Positions 26,756 to 35,920 of a stretch of DNA of 64,000 nucleotides are shown here, piece after piece. The notes under the pieces are model-generated. The model was not told the DNA's origin and did no database searches. It worked only from the letters and a program-made list of their open reading frames with translations. A program made the position numbers and the translations under genes. Location of the stretch: the NCBI GenBank assembly GCA_027483665.1, contig JAIXUC010000026.1:1-64000 (forward strand), in the 5' to 3' direction. The number at the start of each line of letters is the position of its first letter. The stretch's first letter is position 1. The DNA is from Comamonadaceae bacterium. Lineage in GTDB: Bacteria > Pseudomonadota > Gammaproteobacteria > Burkholderiales > Burkholderiaceae_C.

Positions 26756-29700
26756 ATGTCCATTCACGTCGCACTGCACCACGTCACCCACTACCAATAC
26801 GACCGGCCCGTCACGCTGGGGCCACAGGTGGTTCGGCTGCGGCCCGCACCACACGCGCGCAGCCGGGTGTTGTCTTACAGCTTGCGCATCGAGCCGGCGC
26901 AGCACTTCATCAACTGGCAGCAAGACCCCTTTGCCAACTACCAAGCGCGGCTGGTGTTCCCAGAGAAAACGCGCGAATTCAAGGTGACGGTGGACTTGGT
27001 CGTCGAGATGGCCGTCTACAACCCGTTCGACTTCTTCCTCGAACCTTCGGCAGACCTCTTCCCCTTCACCTATGAGCCCCTGCTGGCGCAAGAACTGGCT
27101 CCGTATCTGGTGACCGAGCCTGCCACGCCGCTGCTCAAAAAGTACTTGGCAAGCATCGACCGCAAGCCGGTGCCTACCATCGACTTTCTGGTGGCGCTGA
27201 ACCAAAAGCTGCAAGGCGACATCCGCTACCTCATCCGCATGGAGCCCGGCGTTCAAACGCCGGAGCAAACCTTGACGCTGGCCAGCGGTTCTTGCCGCGA
27301 CTCGGGCTGGCTGCTGGTGCAACTGCTGCGGCACTGCGGTTTGGCGGCGCGCTTTGTGTCGGGCTACCTCATCCAGCTGGCACCCGACGTGAAAGCGCTC
27401 GACGGCCCGAGCGGCACCGAGGTCGACTTCACGGACCTGCACGCATGGTGTGAGGTCTACCTGCCCGGCGCAGGCTGGATTGGCCTGGACCCCACCTCGG
27501 GCCTTCTGGCTGGCGAAGGCCATGTGCCGTTGGCCTGCACACCGCAGCCGTCGAGCGCCGCGCCGGTGGAAGGCGTGGTAGACCCCAGCGAGGTGACGTT
27601 CGGCCACGAAATGCGCGTGTCGCGCATCCACGAATCACCGCGTGTCACGCGCCCTTACACAGAAGCCCAGTGGCAACAAGTGCTGACCTTGGGCGACGCG
27701 GTGGACCAAGAGCTGTTGGGCGGTGACGTGCGCCTGACCATGGGCGGCGAGCCCACCTTCGTGGCCGTGGAAGACCGCGACGCCGCCGAATGGAACACCG
27801 ACGCATTGGGGCCCACGAAGCGCGGCTTTGCAACAGAACTCGTGGATCGGCTGCGCGCCGAATACGGCCAGGGTGCGTTTTTACATTTCGGGCAAGGCAA
27901 GTGGTACCCCGGTGAGCAACTGCCGCGCTGGGCCCTGAGCATTTGCTGGCGCGCCGACGGCGAGTCTTGCTGGCACAACCCAAAATTGTTTGCAGACGAG
28001 CGCGAGGCCCACCACTACACCGATGCCGATGCCAAACGCTTCATCGAGGCCCTGTCCGAGCGCCTGGGCGTGACCAGCCAGTACATCCAGCCCAGCTTTG
28101 AAGACACCTGGTACTACCTCTGGCGCGAGCGCCGACTGCCGGTCAACGTAGACCCGTTCGACGCCAAACTGGACGACGAGTTAGAGCGCGCCCGCCTGCG
28201 CCGCGTGTTCACACAAGGCCTGCAGCAAGTTGTGGGCTATGTGTTGCCACTGCGCTCAGACGGCGAAACACTCGACTCGCCCGTGCTCGATGGCCCGCGC
28301 TGGCGCACCGGCCCGTGGTTCACGCGCGACGAGCGCATCTACCTCTTTCCAGGCGACTCACCCATGGGCTATAGGCTGCCGCTGGACTCGCTGCCTTGGG
28401 TGGCTGCCAGCGACTACCCGCACACGGTCGATCGCGACCCCATGGCGCCCATGGGCGGCCTGCCTGCAGCCGCTGCGCTGCGCGCGCCCTATGGTTCTGC
28501 ATTCGTCAACACCGCCGCCCTGCCTGGCGCTGCATCCAGCGCCGCTTTCGTGGGCGTAGGTGGCACCTCGCCCGTCGCTGCAAACGCAGCCGGCACAGGT
28601 GGCAGCGGCGCAGCACCGGGTGCTGCACCCTGGGTGCAAGGCCCAGCCAAAGCGGCACAGGCGAGCGTGCGCGGCCAAGACCGCAGCGCCTTGGGCGAAG
28701 GCTTGTCGGTGGCTGCGCGCCAGCCCGGCCAGCCCGAGCCTGCCGACATTGCGAACGCGCCACAGCGCTTTGAGTCGGCCCACTGGATCACCCGCACCGC
28801 ACTGTGCGTGGAAGTGCGCGACCCGCAGCGCGCCAACGGCCCCAAGGCAGAAAAAGCCCATGGCGGCAAAAGCCAAGTGCTCTACGTTTTCATGCCGCCG
28901 CTGGCCCGACTGGAGGACTACTTAAGCCTCGTGGCCGCGGTGGAAGCCACAGCCGAAGCGCTGAAGATGAAGGTGGTGCTGGAAGGCTACCCGCCACCAC
29001 GCGATGCACGCCTGAAGGTGCTGCAAGTCACACCCGACCCGGGCGTGATCGAGGTCAACATCCACCCGGCGCACAACTGGCGCGAGCTGGTGCAGCACAC
29101 CGAGTTTTTGTACGAGGCCGCCTTCCAGACGCGGCTGTCTGCCGAGAAGTTCATGACCGACGGCCGCCACACCGGCACCGGCGGCGGCAACCACTTCGTG
29201 CTGGGCGGAGCCACGCCGCCCGACAGCCCTTTCCTGCGCCGCCCCGAGTTGTTGGCCAGCCTCATCTTGTATTGGCACAACCACCCCTCGCTGAGCTACT
29301 TGTTCTCCGGCATGTTCATCGGCCCCACCAGCCAAGCGCCGCGCGTGGACGAAGCCCGCAACGACCAGCTCTATGAGTTGGAGATTGCACTGCGCGAAAT
29401 CCGCCGCAACCGCGACCTGTATGGCCAGGACATGCCGCCCTGGCTGGTGGACCGCACGCTGCGCAATGTGCTGGTGGACGTCACTGGCAACACGCACCGC
29501 AGCGAGTTCTGCGTCGACAAGCTGTATTCGCCCGACTCCTCCACCGGCCGCCTGGGCCTGCTGGAATTGCGCGCCTTCGAGATGCCACCACATGCCCGCA
29601 TGAGCGTGGTGCAGCAACTGCTGCTGCGTGCGCTGGTGGCGCGCTTTTGGAAGAAGCCTTACGAGGCACCGGCCACGCGCTGGGGCACCGAACTGCACGA

Positions 29701-30364
29701 CCGCTTCTTGCTGCCCACCTTCGTCAAGATGGACTTCGACGACGTGCTGGCCGAGCTGAACGCAGCGGGCTACGCCTTCGACAGCGCCTGGTTTGCGCCG
29801 CACTTCGAGTTCCGCTTCCCGCAGGTCGGGCAAATTCGCGCCATGGGCATGGAGATGACGCTGCGCAACGCGCTGGAGCCCTGGCACGTGATGGGCGAGC
29901 AAGGCGCGGCCGGCGGCACGGTGCGCTATGTCGACTCCTCGCTGGAGCGCATCGAAGTGCGCGTGACCGGTTTGAACGAAAGCCGCCACACGCTCACGGT
30001 GAACGGCCAAGCTTTGGCCATGCAACCCACCGGTACCGCTGGCGAGTTTGTGGCGGGCGTGCGTTACCGGGCTTGGAACCCGCCCTCTGCGCTGCACCCC
30101 ACCATTGGTGTACACGCGCCACTCACCTTCGACTTGGTGGACACCTGGATGAACCGCTCCATCGCCGGCTGCCAGTACCACGTGGCTCACCCTGGCGGGC
30201 GCAACTACAGCACCTTCCCGGTGAATGCCTACGAAGCAGAAAGCCGGCGGCTGGCGCGCTTCTTCCGCATGGGCCACACGCCGGGCTCGATGGATGTGCC
30301 CAAGGCCAGCATTGGTGTGGCCGGCAGCCGAGAGTTCCCCTTCACTCGGGATTTGCGCCGATAG
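26756..30364 (+). CDS. Transglutaminase-like protein with DUF2126
   Basis: A 1202-residue, two-part protein from ATG 26756. Residues about 1-300 form a bacterial transglutaminase-like domain with N-terminal beta region (IHVALHHVTHYQYDRPVTLGPQ), Cys near 179 (GSCRDSGW), His (DLHAWCEVYLPGAGW) and Asp (GLDPTSGLLAGEGH). The remaining 850 residues are DUF2126, with LGGDVRLTMGGEPTFVAVEDR, GTGGGNHFVLGGATPPDSPFLRRPELLAS and LELRAFEMPPHARMS. An Ala/Gly-rich insert lies near 575-660. DUF2126 has a carboxylate-amine-ligase-like pattern but no settled reaction. It leads a three-gene run with the ATP-grasp-alpha-E fusion 34 bases later. Confidence 0.93.
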   Translation: MSIHVALHHVTHYQYDRPVTLGPQVVRLRPAPHARSRVLSYSLRIEPAQHFINWQQDPFANYQARLVFPEKTREFKVTVDLVVEMAVYNPFDFFLEPSADLFPFTYEPLLAQELAPYLVTEPATPLLKKYLASIDRKPVPTIDFLVALNQKLQGDIRYLIRMEPGVQTPEQTLTLASGSCRDSGWLLVQLLRHCGLAARFVSGYLIQLAPDVKALDGPSGTEVDFTDLHAWCEVYLPGAGWIGLDPTSGLLAGEGHVPLACTPQPSSAAPVEGVVDPSEVTFGHEMRVSRIHESPRVTRPYTEAQWQQVLTLGDAVDQELLGGDVRLTMGGEPTFVAVEDRDAAEWNTDALGPTKRGFATELVDRLRAEYGQGAFLHFGQGKWYPGEQLPRWALSICWRADGESCWHNPKLFADEREAHHYTDADAKRFIEALSERLGVTSQYIQPSFEDTWYYLWRERRLPVNVDPFDAKLDDELERARLRRVFTQGLQQVVGYVLPLRSDGETLDSPVLDGPRWRTGPWFTRDERIYLFPGDSPMGYRLPLDSLPWVAASDYPHTVDRDPMAPMGGLPAAAALRAPYGSAFVNTAALPGAASSAAFVGVGGTSPVAANAAGTGGSGAAPGAAPWVQGPAKAAQASVRGQDRSALGEGLSVAARQPGQPEPADIANAPQRFESAHWITRTALCVEVRDPQRANGPKAEKAHGGKSQVLYVFMPPLARLEDYLSLVAAVEATAEALKMKVVLEGYPPPRDARLKVLQVTPDPGVIEVNIHPAHNWRELVQHTEFLYEAAFQTRLSAEKFMTDGRHTGTGGGNHFVLGGATPPDSPFLRRPELLASLILYWHNHPSLSYLFSGMFIGPTSQAPRVDEARNDQLYELEIALREIRRNRDLYGQDMPPWLVDRTLRNVLVDVTGNTHRSEFCVDKLYSPDSSTGRLGLLELRAFEMPPHARMSVVQQLLLRALVARFWKKPYEAPATRWGTELHDRFLLPTFVKMDFDDVLAELNAAGYAFDSAWFAPHFEFRFPQVGQIRAMGMEMTLRNALEPWHVMGEQGAAGGTVRYVDSSLERIEVRVTGLNESRHTLTVNGQALAMQPTGTAGEFVAGVRYRAWNPPSALHPTIGVHAPLTFDLVDTWMNRSIAGCQYHVAHPGGRNYSTFPVNAYEAESRRLARFFRMGHTPGSMDVPKASIGVAGSREFPFTRDLRR

Positions 30365-30398
30365 GCAGCCCGTGCACTGAGCGCCAATATCGCCCTGC

Positions 30399-33074
30399 GT
30401 GGAACCCATCTCCGACCCCTCCCTGTTTGCAGCCGACGACGGCTTGGACGCGGCCGACTTGGCCGCCTCTTTGGCCAGGCGCGCCAAGCATGGGCATTTC
30501 GACGAGCTGCGTGGCAGCGGCCAAGCCACCAGCAGTGAAGCGCTGGCACCGCACTGGCAACAATTCTTTGGGCACCTGGGCAAAACCGGGTTTGACGACC
30601 TGGACCGCCGCGCGCGCGACCTGGCCCGGCAAATTCGGGACAACGGCGTCACCTACAACGTCTACGCCGATGCCGATGGGCCGCAGCGGCCCTGGTCGCT
30701 CGACTTGTTTCCGCTCATCATCCCGCCGGCCGATTGGGCGCGTGTGGAAAGCGGCGTGCTGCAGCGCACGCGCTTGCTCGACCGCATCATGGCCGACGTG
30801 TATGGCCCGCAACGCTTGCTGCACGAAGCCGTGTTACCGGCCGCCTTGGTGCAAGGCCACCCCGGCTACCTGCGGCCCATGCACGGCACGCAAGCCCCCG
30901 GCGACACCTGGCTGCACATCGCGGCCTTCGATTTGGCGCGCGGGCCAGACGGTCATTGGTGGGTGGTGTCGCAGCGCACGCAAGCGCCTTCTGGCTTGGG
31001 CTACCTGCTGGAAAACCGCTTGGCCACCTCGCGGCTTTTTCCGCAAGCTTTCGAGGCCATGCAGGTTCAGCGGCTGGCAGGCACCTACCGTGCGCTCATG
31101 GACCACCTGCGGCGCTTAAGCCCCGCTGGCGAGCGTGCCCACATCGCCCTGCTCACGCCCGGCCCTTACAACGAAACCTACTTCGAGCACGCTTACCTCG
31201 CGCGCTACCTCGGCCTGACCCTGGTCGAAGGCAGCGACCTCACCGTGCGCGACGAGCGGCTCTACCTCAAAACCCTGCACGGCTTGCAGCGGGTGCACGG
31301 GCTGCTGAAGCGGCTGGACGACGAATTCCTGGACCCGCTGGAACTGCGACCAGACTCGCGCCTCGGTGTGCCCGGCTTGCTGCAGGTCATCCGCGCCGGC
31401 AACGTGCTGGTGGCCAACGCGCCGGGCTCTGCGTTTCTAGAGTCTCCGGCTCTGTTGGGCTTTTTGCCGGCGCTGGCCGAGCGGCTGCTGGACGAAACCC
31501 TCGAGCTGCCTGCACTGCCCACCTGGTGGTGTGGGGAGCAAGCCGCCTGGCAACAGGTACTGCCCGATTTGGCCGACCACGTCATCAAGCCGACCTGCCC
31601 GCGCGGGCCGGGACAAACCAGCTTTGAGCCGGTGTACGCACGCCACCTGGGCGCGCGCGAGCTCGACGAATGGGCAGGCCGTATCGCGCGCCAAGGCGAG
31701 GACTACACGGTGCAGGCCCACATGCCGCTGGGGCAGATGCCCGCTTGGTCGGCTCGTGGTGCAGACCCTGGCGCGCGCATCGTGCCGCGCTCTTGCATGT
31801 TGCGTGTGTTTGCCGTGGCCGACGGCCCGCAGTCTTGGCGCGTGCTGCCCGGCGGGCTGGTGCGAATGGCCGCAGCGCACGGCGAAATCACCTCCATGCA
31901 GCGCGGTGGTAGCAGCGCCGACGCCTGGGTGCTCACGACCGGTGCAGTTGATCGCACCACCCTGCTGCCACAGCACAGCAAGCAGCCCTCCGCCTTGCAA
32001 CGCCAGCGCGTGGTCACCAGCCGGTCTGCAGAAAACCTGTTTTGGCTGGGCCGCTACACCGAGCGCGCAGAAAACTCCGCCCGGCTGGCACGCGTCACGC
32101 TCGAATGCCTGAACGGTGAGGACAGCCCATCGCAACCGGTGCTGGCTTGGCTGTCCAAGCTGGCCCAACTGAACGCTCTGGTGCTGCCGGGCGTACCGGC
32201 TGCCACCAGCGCGCGACGCGTGTTCGAGCGTTCTTTGGTGGCCAGCTTGGCCGACCCGCAAGAGTCGGTCGGCGTGGGCCATCAGTTGCGGGCCATCAAA
32301 AGCGCGGCCTCTGCGCTGCGCGAGCGGCTGTCCAAAGAACATTGGAATGTGATTGTTCGCGCCGAGACCGAGTTGGCCGAAGCCTGCGCCCGGCGCCGCG
32401 CCCAGGGCGACTTCTCTCCGTTTGCAGCCATGCGCTCGCTGGATCAACTCAGTACACATCTGGCGGCCATGACCGGCGCGCAGACCGACCGCATGACGCG
32501 TGACGCTGGGTGGCTGTTGCTGAGCGCCGGGCGCTTTGTCGAGCGGCTGTCCTTCCACAGCCAAGCCATGGCCGAGTGCCTGGAAGCTGGCGCGCACCTC
32601 GACAACGTGGGCTTCGACGCCTTGGTGGCTCTGTTCGACAGCACCATCACATGCCGCGCGCGCTACCAACAAAGCCGCGACCCGCAAGCCCTGCTCGACT
32701 TGCTGCTGTGGGACTTGGACAACCCACGTGCCCTGGCCTGGGTGGCACGCATGTTGGGTGCGCGCTTGCAGCGCTTGGCCGCGCTCACCGGCATGGACAC
32801 CCCCTCGGAGCTGTCTGCCCAAGCGCCGCTGGCCGAGCAAGGCAGCGCGCCGGCTGCTGGTGCACCGAATGCGCTCAACACCGTGGTCAGCGCCTTGGGT
32901 GCCTTGGTGCCCGACCCAGCGCAGTGGGGCGCGGCGCTAGACGAAGACGGTATGGCCGACGAGTTGGTGCCGCAACTGCAAGCGGCAACGTCGGCCGCTT
33001 GGCACTGCTCGGAGGCCATTTCCACGCGCTACTTCACCCACGCCTTGGCACACGGCTTGGGCTTGGGGGCCTGA
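30399..33074 (+). CDS. ATP-grasp (type 2) fused to alpha-E domain
   Basis: 891 residues from GTG 30399. Residues about 60-530 are a circularly permuted ATP-grasp (NGVTYNVYADADGPQRPWSLDLFPLIIP, LLTPGPYNETYFEHAYLARYLGLTLVEG, VIKPTCPRGPG). About 540-880 form an alpha-E domain starting SRSAENLFWLGRYTERAENSARLARV. The minus-strand pair at 21335-23745 shows the same domains as two genes. The fused copy is more diverged: it lacks the AVYGAKDEDGAGTERLIPF motif and has VYADADG at that place. Its stop overlaps the next start (TGATG), so it is coupled to the second transglutaminase. Confidence 0.93.
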   Translation: MEPISDPSLFAADDGLDAADLAASLARRAKHGHFDELRGSGQATSSEALAPHWQQFFGHLGKTGFDDLDRRARDLARQIRDNGVTYNVYADADGPQRPWSLDLFPLIIPPADWARVESGVLQRTRLLDRIMADVYGPQRLLHEAVLPAALVQGHPGYLRPMHGTQAPGDTWLHIAAFDLARGPDGHWWVVSQRTQAPSGLGYLLENRLATSRLFPQAFEAMQVQRLAGTYRALMDHLRRLSPAGERAHIALLTPGPYNETYFEHAYLARYLGLTLVEGSDLTVRDERLYLKTLHGLQRVHGLLKRLDDEFLDPLELRPDSRLGVPGLLQVIRAGNVLVANAPGSAFLESPALLGFLPALAERLLDETLELPALPTWWCGEQAAWQQVLPDLADHVIKPTCPRGPGQTSFEPVYARHLGARELDEWAGRIARQGEDYTVQAHMPLGQMPAWSARGADPGARIVPRSCMLRVFAVADGPQSWRVLPGGLVRMAAAHGEITSMQRGGSSADAWVLTTGAVDRTTLLPQHSKQPSALQRQRVVTSRSAENLFWLGRYTERAENSARLARVTLECLNGEDSPSQPVLAWLSKLAQLNALVLPGVPAATSARRVFERSLVASLADPQESVGVGHQLRAIKSAASALRERLSKEHWNVIVRAETELAEACARRRAQGDFSPFAAMRSLDQLSTHLAAMTGAQTDRMTRDAGWLLLSAGRFVERLSFHSQAMAECLEAGAHLDNVGFDALVALFDSTITCRARYQQSRDPQALLDLLLWDLDNPRALAWVARMLGARLQRLAALTGMDTPSELSAQAPLAEQGSAPAAGAPNALNTVVSALGALVPDPAQWGAALDEDGMADELVPQLQAATSAAWHCSEAISTRYFTHALAHGLGLGA

Positions 33075-34042
33075 TGCAACTCACCGTTCTCCACGACACC
33101 TGCTACCAGTACAGCCCATCTGTTGAAACCGCGCACCATTTGGCGCACCTGCAACCGCTGAGCACACCTTGGCAAACGCTGCAGTCGCACCAATTGCTGA
33201 TTGACCCGGAACCGGCCCAATGCCGCGCGGTGCGCGATGTGTTCGGCAACTTGCGCACGCACTTTCAGTTGCAAGGCCCACACGAACACCTGCACGTGCG
33301 CGCCAGCAGTCGGGTGGACACCTGTGCGCCGCAGCCACTGGACACCGAAGACTCACCCGCCTGGGACCAGGTGCGCGAGTCGCTGCGCTACCGCGCGGGC
33401 CAACCTTACGACCCTGCGGTTGGCTTCACCTTTGCGTCGCCCATGGCGCCGCGCCACGCTGACTTCCTGGCCTACGCCAAGCCCAGCTTCGCGCCCGGCA
33501 CGCCACTGCTCACGGCGGTGTTGCAACTGATGGAACGCATGCACGAAGAGCTGACCTACCGCAGCGACAGCACCGATGTCAGCACCCCCGCCCAAGAAGC
33601 GCTGGCCCAGCGCGAAGGCGTGTGCCAAGACTTCGCCCACATCATGGTCGCCTGCCTGCGCGCTTTGGGCCTGCCAGCACGCTACGTCAGCGGCTATCTG
33701 CTGACCGAGCCACCACCCGGCAAAGCGCGGCTCATCGGCAGCGACGCCTCCCACGCCTGGGCTTCGGTGCATGTGCCCGGCTTGGCGCAAAGCCCAGACG
33801 ACAGGTGCGCGGCGGGCGTCGCAGCAGACCCGAACCCAGAAGTCAACGCCAACATCACCGGCTGGGTCGACTTCGACCCCACCAACAACCGCTGGGGCTG
33901 GGGCACCCCCGGCGAGGACTACATCACGCTGGCAATCGGCCGCGACTACGGCGACGTCTCCCCCTTGAGCGGCGTCATCCACGGCGGCGCCAACCACACG
34001 CTGGATGTGGGGGTGACGGTGGAGGCGGTCAGAGAGAAGTGA
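33074..34042 (+). CDS. Transglutaminase-like protein, short form
   Basis: 322 residues from the ATG overlapping the preceding stop. N-terminal beta region LTVLHDTCYQYSPSVETAHHLAHLQP, then the transglutaminase core with the catalytic triad Cys (REGVCQDFAHIMVACLR), His (SDASHAWASVHVPG) and Asp (GWVDFDPTNNRWG). The ending, TLAIGRDYGDVSPLSGVIHGG, is typical of this cytoplasmic COG1305 subgroup. A 20-residue insert (QSPDDRCAAGVAADPNPEV) between His and Asp regions looks lineage-specific. In this system it is inferred to cleave or form amide bonds on the product of the ATP-grasp enzymes. Confidence 0.93.
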   Translation: MQLTVLHDTCYQYSPSVETAHHLAHLQPLSTPWQTLQSHQLLIDPEPAQCRAVRDVFGNLRTHFQLQGPHEHLHVRASSRVDTCAPQPLDTEDSPAWDQVRESLRYRAGQPYDPAVGFTFASPMAPRHADFLAYAKPSFAPGTPLLTAVLQLMERMHEELTYRSDSTDVSTPAQEALAQREGVCQDFAHIMVACLRALGLPARYVSGYLLTEPPPGKARLIGSDASHAWASVHVPGLAQSPDDRCAAGVAADPNPEVNANITGWVDFDPTNNRWGWGTPGEDYITLAIGRDYGDVSPLSGVIHGGANHTLDVGVTVEAVREK

Positions 34043-34044
34043 AA

Positions 34045-34072
34045 AAGCCCCAACTGAGAACAGTTGGGGCTT
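34045..34072 (-). terminator. Bidirectional terminator between transglutaminase gene and tmRNA
   Basis: A perfect 12-bp stem, aagccccaactg/cagttggggctt, around loop agaa. On the minus strand it is followed by TTTTTC, so it is a strong terminator for ssrA. On the plus strand it can also stop the transglutaminase transcript that ends at 34042. Confidence 0.85.
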
Positions 34073-34078
34073 CAATAG

Positions 34079-34455
34079 TGGTGGAGCTGGGGGGATTTGA
34101 ACCCCCGTCCGCAAGCCTTCTTCGCGCAGTTCTACATGTGTAGCCGTCTGATTTAGGTCTCGCCCGCCTGGCCGCGCAGCGGCACGCTGCCAGGAACGCC
34201 AGTGCCCTTGAGTCTTGTCACGCAGCAAGGCACCCGCTGCGCAACCAGCCTATGTGTATGACCTCACAGCCTGGACGCTTTGCAGCACCCTTGCCCAGCC
34301 CATAGGCCAACTGTTGTGAGGCTCACCGGTGTTTAAGCGGCGAGTGCGAAACGTTCGTCGTTTGCAGTTAGTTTGTTTGAATCTGTTTTACGAGCGCATT
34401 CAGCTCGACATGCCCTGCTGCGTGTCCGAACCCACGTCGAAACCAGTGCAGCCCC
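34079..34455 (-). ncRNA. ssrA: tmRNA (transfer-messenger RNA)
   Basis: A 377-nt one-piece tmRNA. The 5' end GGGGCTG pairs with CAGCTCC before the 3' ACCA and includes the G3-U70 pair recognised by alanyl-tRNA synthetase. The T arm (GGGGGTTCAAATCCCCC) and the D-like segment CTGGTTTCGACG are clear. The tag frame (34333-34365) encodes ANDERFALAA and TAA, a normal betaproteobacterial degradation tag. It rescues stalled ribosomes with SmpB, which is not in this window. It ends at a strong terminator. Confidence 0.98.
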
Positions 34456-34467
34456 AAGCCTTATATG

Positions 34468-35139
34468 TTACGCCTGAGGCAAGTATTGCAATAGCTCCGC
34501 GGGCGAATGAATGCAGGCATCGGCTTGCCACTGCGCAATATCTGCCACCACACCCAAGTAGCCGTAGCTGGCTGCCACGGTCCACATGCCGGCAGCTTTG
34601 CCCGCCACGATGTCACGCTGGTCGTCGCCCACATAGACGCAACGCTCAGGTGGCACCCCTGCTCTTCTCGCTGCCTCAAACAGAGGCGCGGGGTGTGGCT
34701 TGGCGTGCGGCGTGGTGTCGCCGCTGACGATCGTGATGGCCGACTCGAACAGCGGCAGGGCAGCGGTGAGTGGCATGGTGAAGCGATGGGCTTTGTTGGT
34801 CACCACGCCCCAGGGCAAGCCTCGGTCTTGAATGGCACGAATAAGCTCGGCCACGCCATCGAATGGGTGGGTACGCTCGGTCAGGCAGCCGCCGTAGATG
34901 TCCAAAAACTCATCCCGCAACGCTTCAAAGCAGGGCTCGCCAGGCACCACACCAAGCGCTTGCTGCACCATGCCGCGCGCACCGGCACCTGCCATGTGGC
35001 GGTAGTGCTCAAAAGGCATCGAGGGCAAACCACGGCGAATGCGCAACTGATCAGCGGCCCAACCCAGGTCGGGTGCGCTGTCTATCAGCGTGCCGTCCAA
35101 GTCGAACAAAACGGCTTCGGCTTGTGCGAATGCAAACAT
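34468..35139 (-). CDS. gph: Phosphoglycolate phosphatase (HAD family)
   Basis: 223 residues of the haloacid-dehalogenase superfamily. The nucleophile motif is LFDLDGTLIDSAPDL near the N-terminus, motif II is in WGVVTNKAHRF, and motifs III/IV are in PHAKPHPAPLFEAA and CVYVGDDQRDIVAGKAAGM. Gph dephosphorylates 2-phosphoglycolate arising from DNA repair and oxygenation. Adjacency to ubiG, whose stop is three bases before this start, is conserved in betaproteobacteria and supports the assignment over other HAD phosphatases. Confidence 0.92.
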   Translation of the reverse strand: MFAFAQAEAVLFDLDGTLIDSAPDLGWAADQLRIRRGLPSMPFEHYRHMAGAGARGMVQQALGVVPGEPCFEALRDEFLDIYGGCLTERTHPFDGVAELIRAIQDRGLPWGVVTNKAHRFTMPLTAALPLFESAITIVSGDTTPHAKPHPAPLFEAARRAGVPPERCVYVGDDQRDIVAGKAAGMWTVAASYGYLGVVADIAQWQADACIHSPAELLQYLPQA

Positions 35140-35142
35140 GCA

Positions 35143-35853
35143 TCAAGCCTCTTTGCGGGTTGCAACCCAATAGTTCACACTGGTATCTGCATCTACCCAA
35201 TACCGACGGCTGATCGGGTTGTACTGAAGACCACGGGCATGGTCCGCGTTCAGCCCAGCGCTGCGCGCATAGCCAACCAGTTCGCTGGGGCGGATGAACT
35301 TGTCGTACTCATGGGTGCCGCGCGGTAGCAGCCGCAACACGTACTCCGCGCCAACGATGGCAAACAGGAAGGACTTGGGGTTGCGGTTGATGGTCGAAAA
35401 GAAAACCCACCCGCCAGGCTTAACCAATTGAGCACAGGCCTCAACCACGGCTCTCGGCTCGGGCACGTGTTCCAACATCTCCATGCAGGTCACCACGTCA
35501 AAGGCACCGGGCATTTCCTTGGCTAATGACTCGGCGCTGGTTTCGAGGTAAGTCAAGCTCTGGATTTGTGCTTCTAGCGCATGCAGTTGCGCCACCCGCA
35601 GCGCCTTGGTGGACAGGTCAATTCCCAAAACCTCTGCACCGCGTCGGGCCATGGACTCCGACAAGATGCCACCACCACAGCCCACATCCAACACTTTTCT
35701 GTCTTTGAGTTCTGTCAGGCCAGCGATCCAATCTAACCGCAGCGGGTTGATCTGGTGCAGGGGGCGAAATTCGCTCTCGGGGTCCCACCACCGATGGGCC
35801 AATTCTGAAAACTTTGCTAGCTCGGCAGGGTCTGCATTGGTGTGTGTGTTCAT
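35143..35853 (-). CDS. ubiG: Ubiquinone biosynthesis O-methyltransferase UbiG
   Basis: 236 residues. UbiG catalyses both O-methylations of ubiquinone synthesis. The substrate-binding N-terminus ([27 protein letters not shown]) is diagnostic. The SAM site is [26 protein letters not shown], followed by [11 protein letters not shown] and [23 protein letters not shown]. It is upstream of gph with a three-base gap and downstream of the OmpA-family gene, which has its own terminator. Confidence 0.97.
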   Translation of the reverse strand: MNTHTNADPAELAKFSELAHRWWDPESEFRPLHQINPLRLDWIAGLTELKDRKVLDVGCGGGILSESMARRGAEVLGIDLSTKALRVAQLHALEAQIQSLTYLETSAESLAKEMPGAFDVVTCMEMLEHVPEPRAVVEACAQLVKPGGWVFFSTINRNPKSFLFAIVGAEYVLRLLPRGTHEYDKFIRPSELVGYARSAGLNADHARGLQYNPISRRYWVDADTSVNYWVATRKEA

Positions 35854-35874
35854 CGAGGCATTATCGAAACAGGA

Positions 35875-35900
35875 ATAAAAAACCCCGCCGAAGCGGGGTT
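35875..35900 (-). terminator. Terminator of the OmpA-family gene
   Basis: An 8-bp GC-rich stem, AACCCCGC/GCGGGGTT, with a four-base loop (TTCG on the minus strand), followed by TTTTTTATT. It lies 20 bases after the OmpA-family stop. Confidence 0.88.
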
Positions 35901-35920
35901 CTCGGTCAGCGCGGGACTGA

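Noticed and set aside
28922-30652. 576-codon open frame antisense to the DUF2126 gene
   Set aside because: Shadow frame; no domain, and it crosses a gene boundary on the coding strand.
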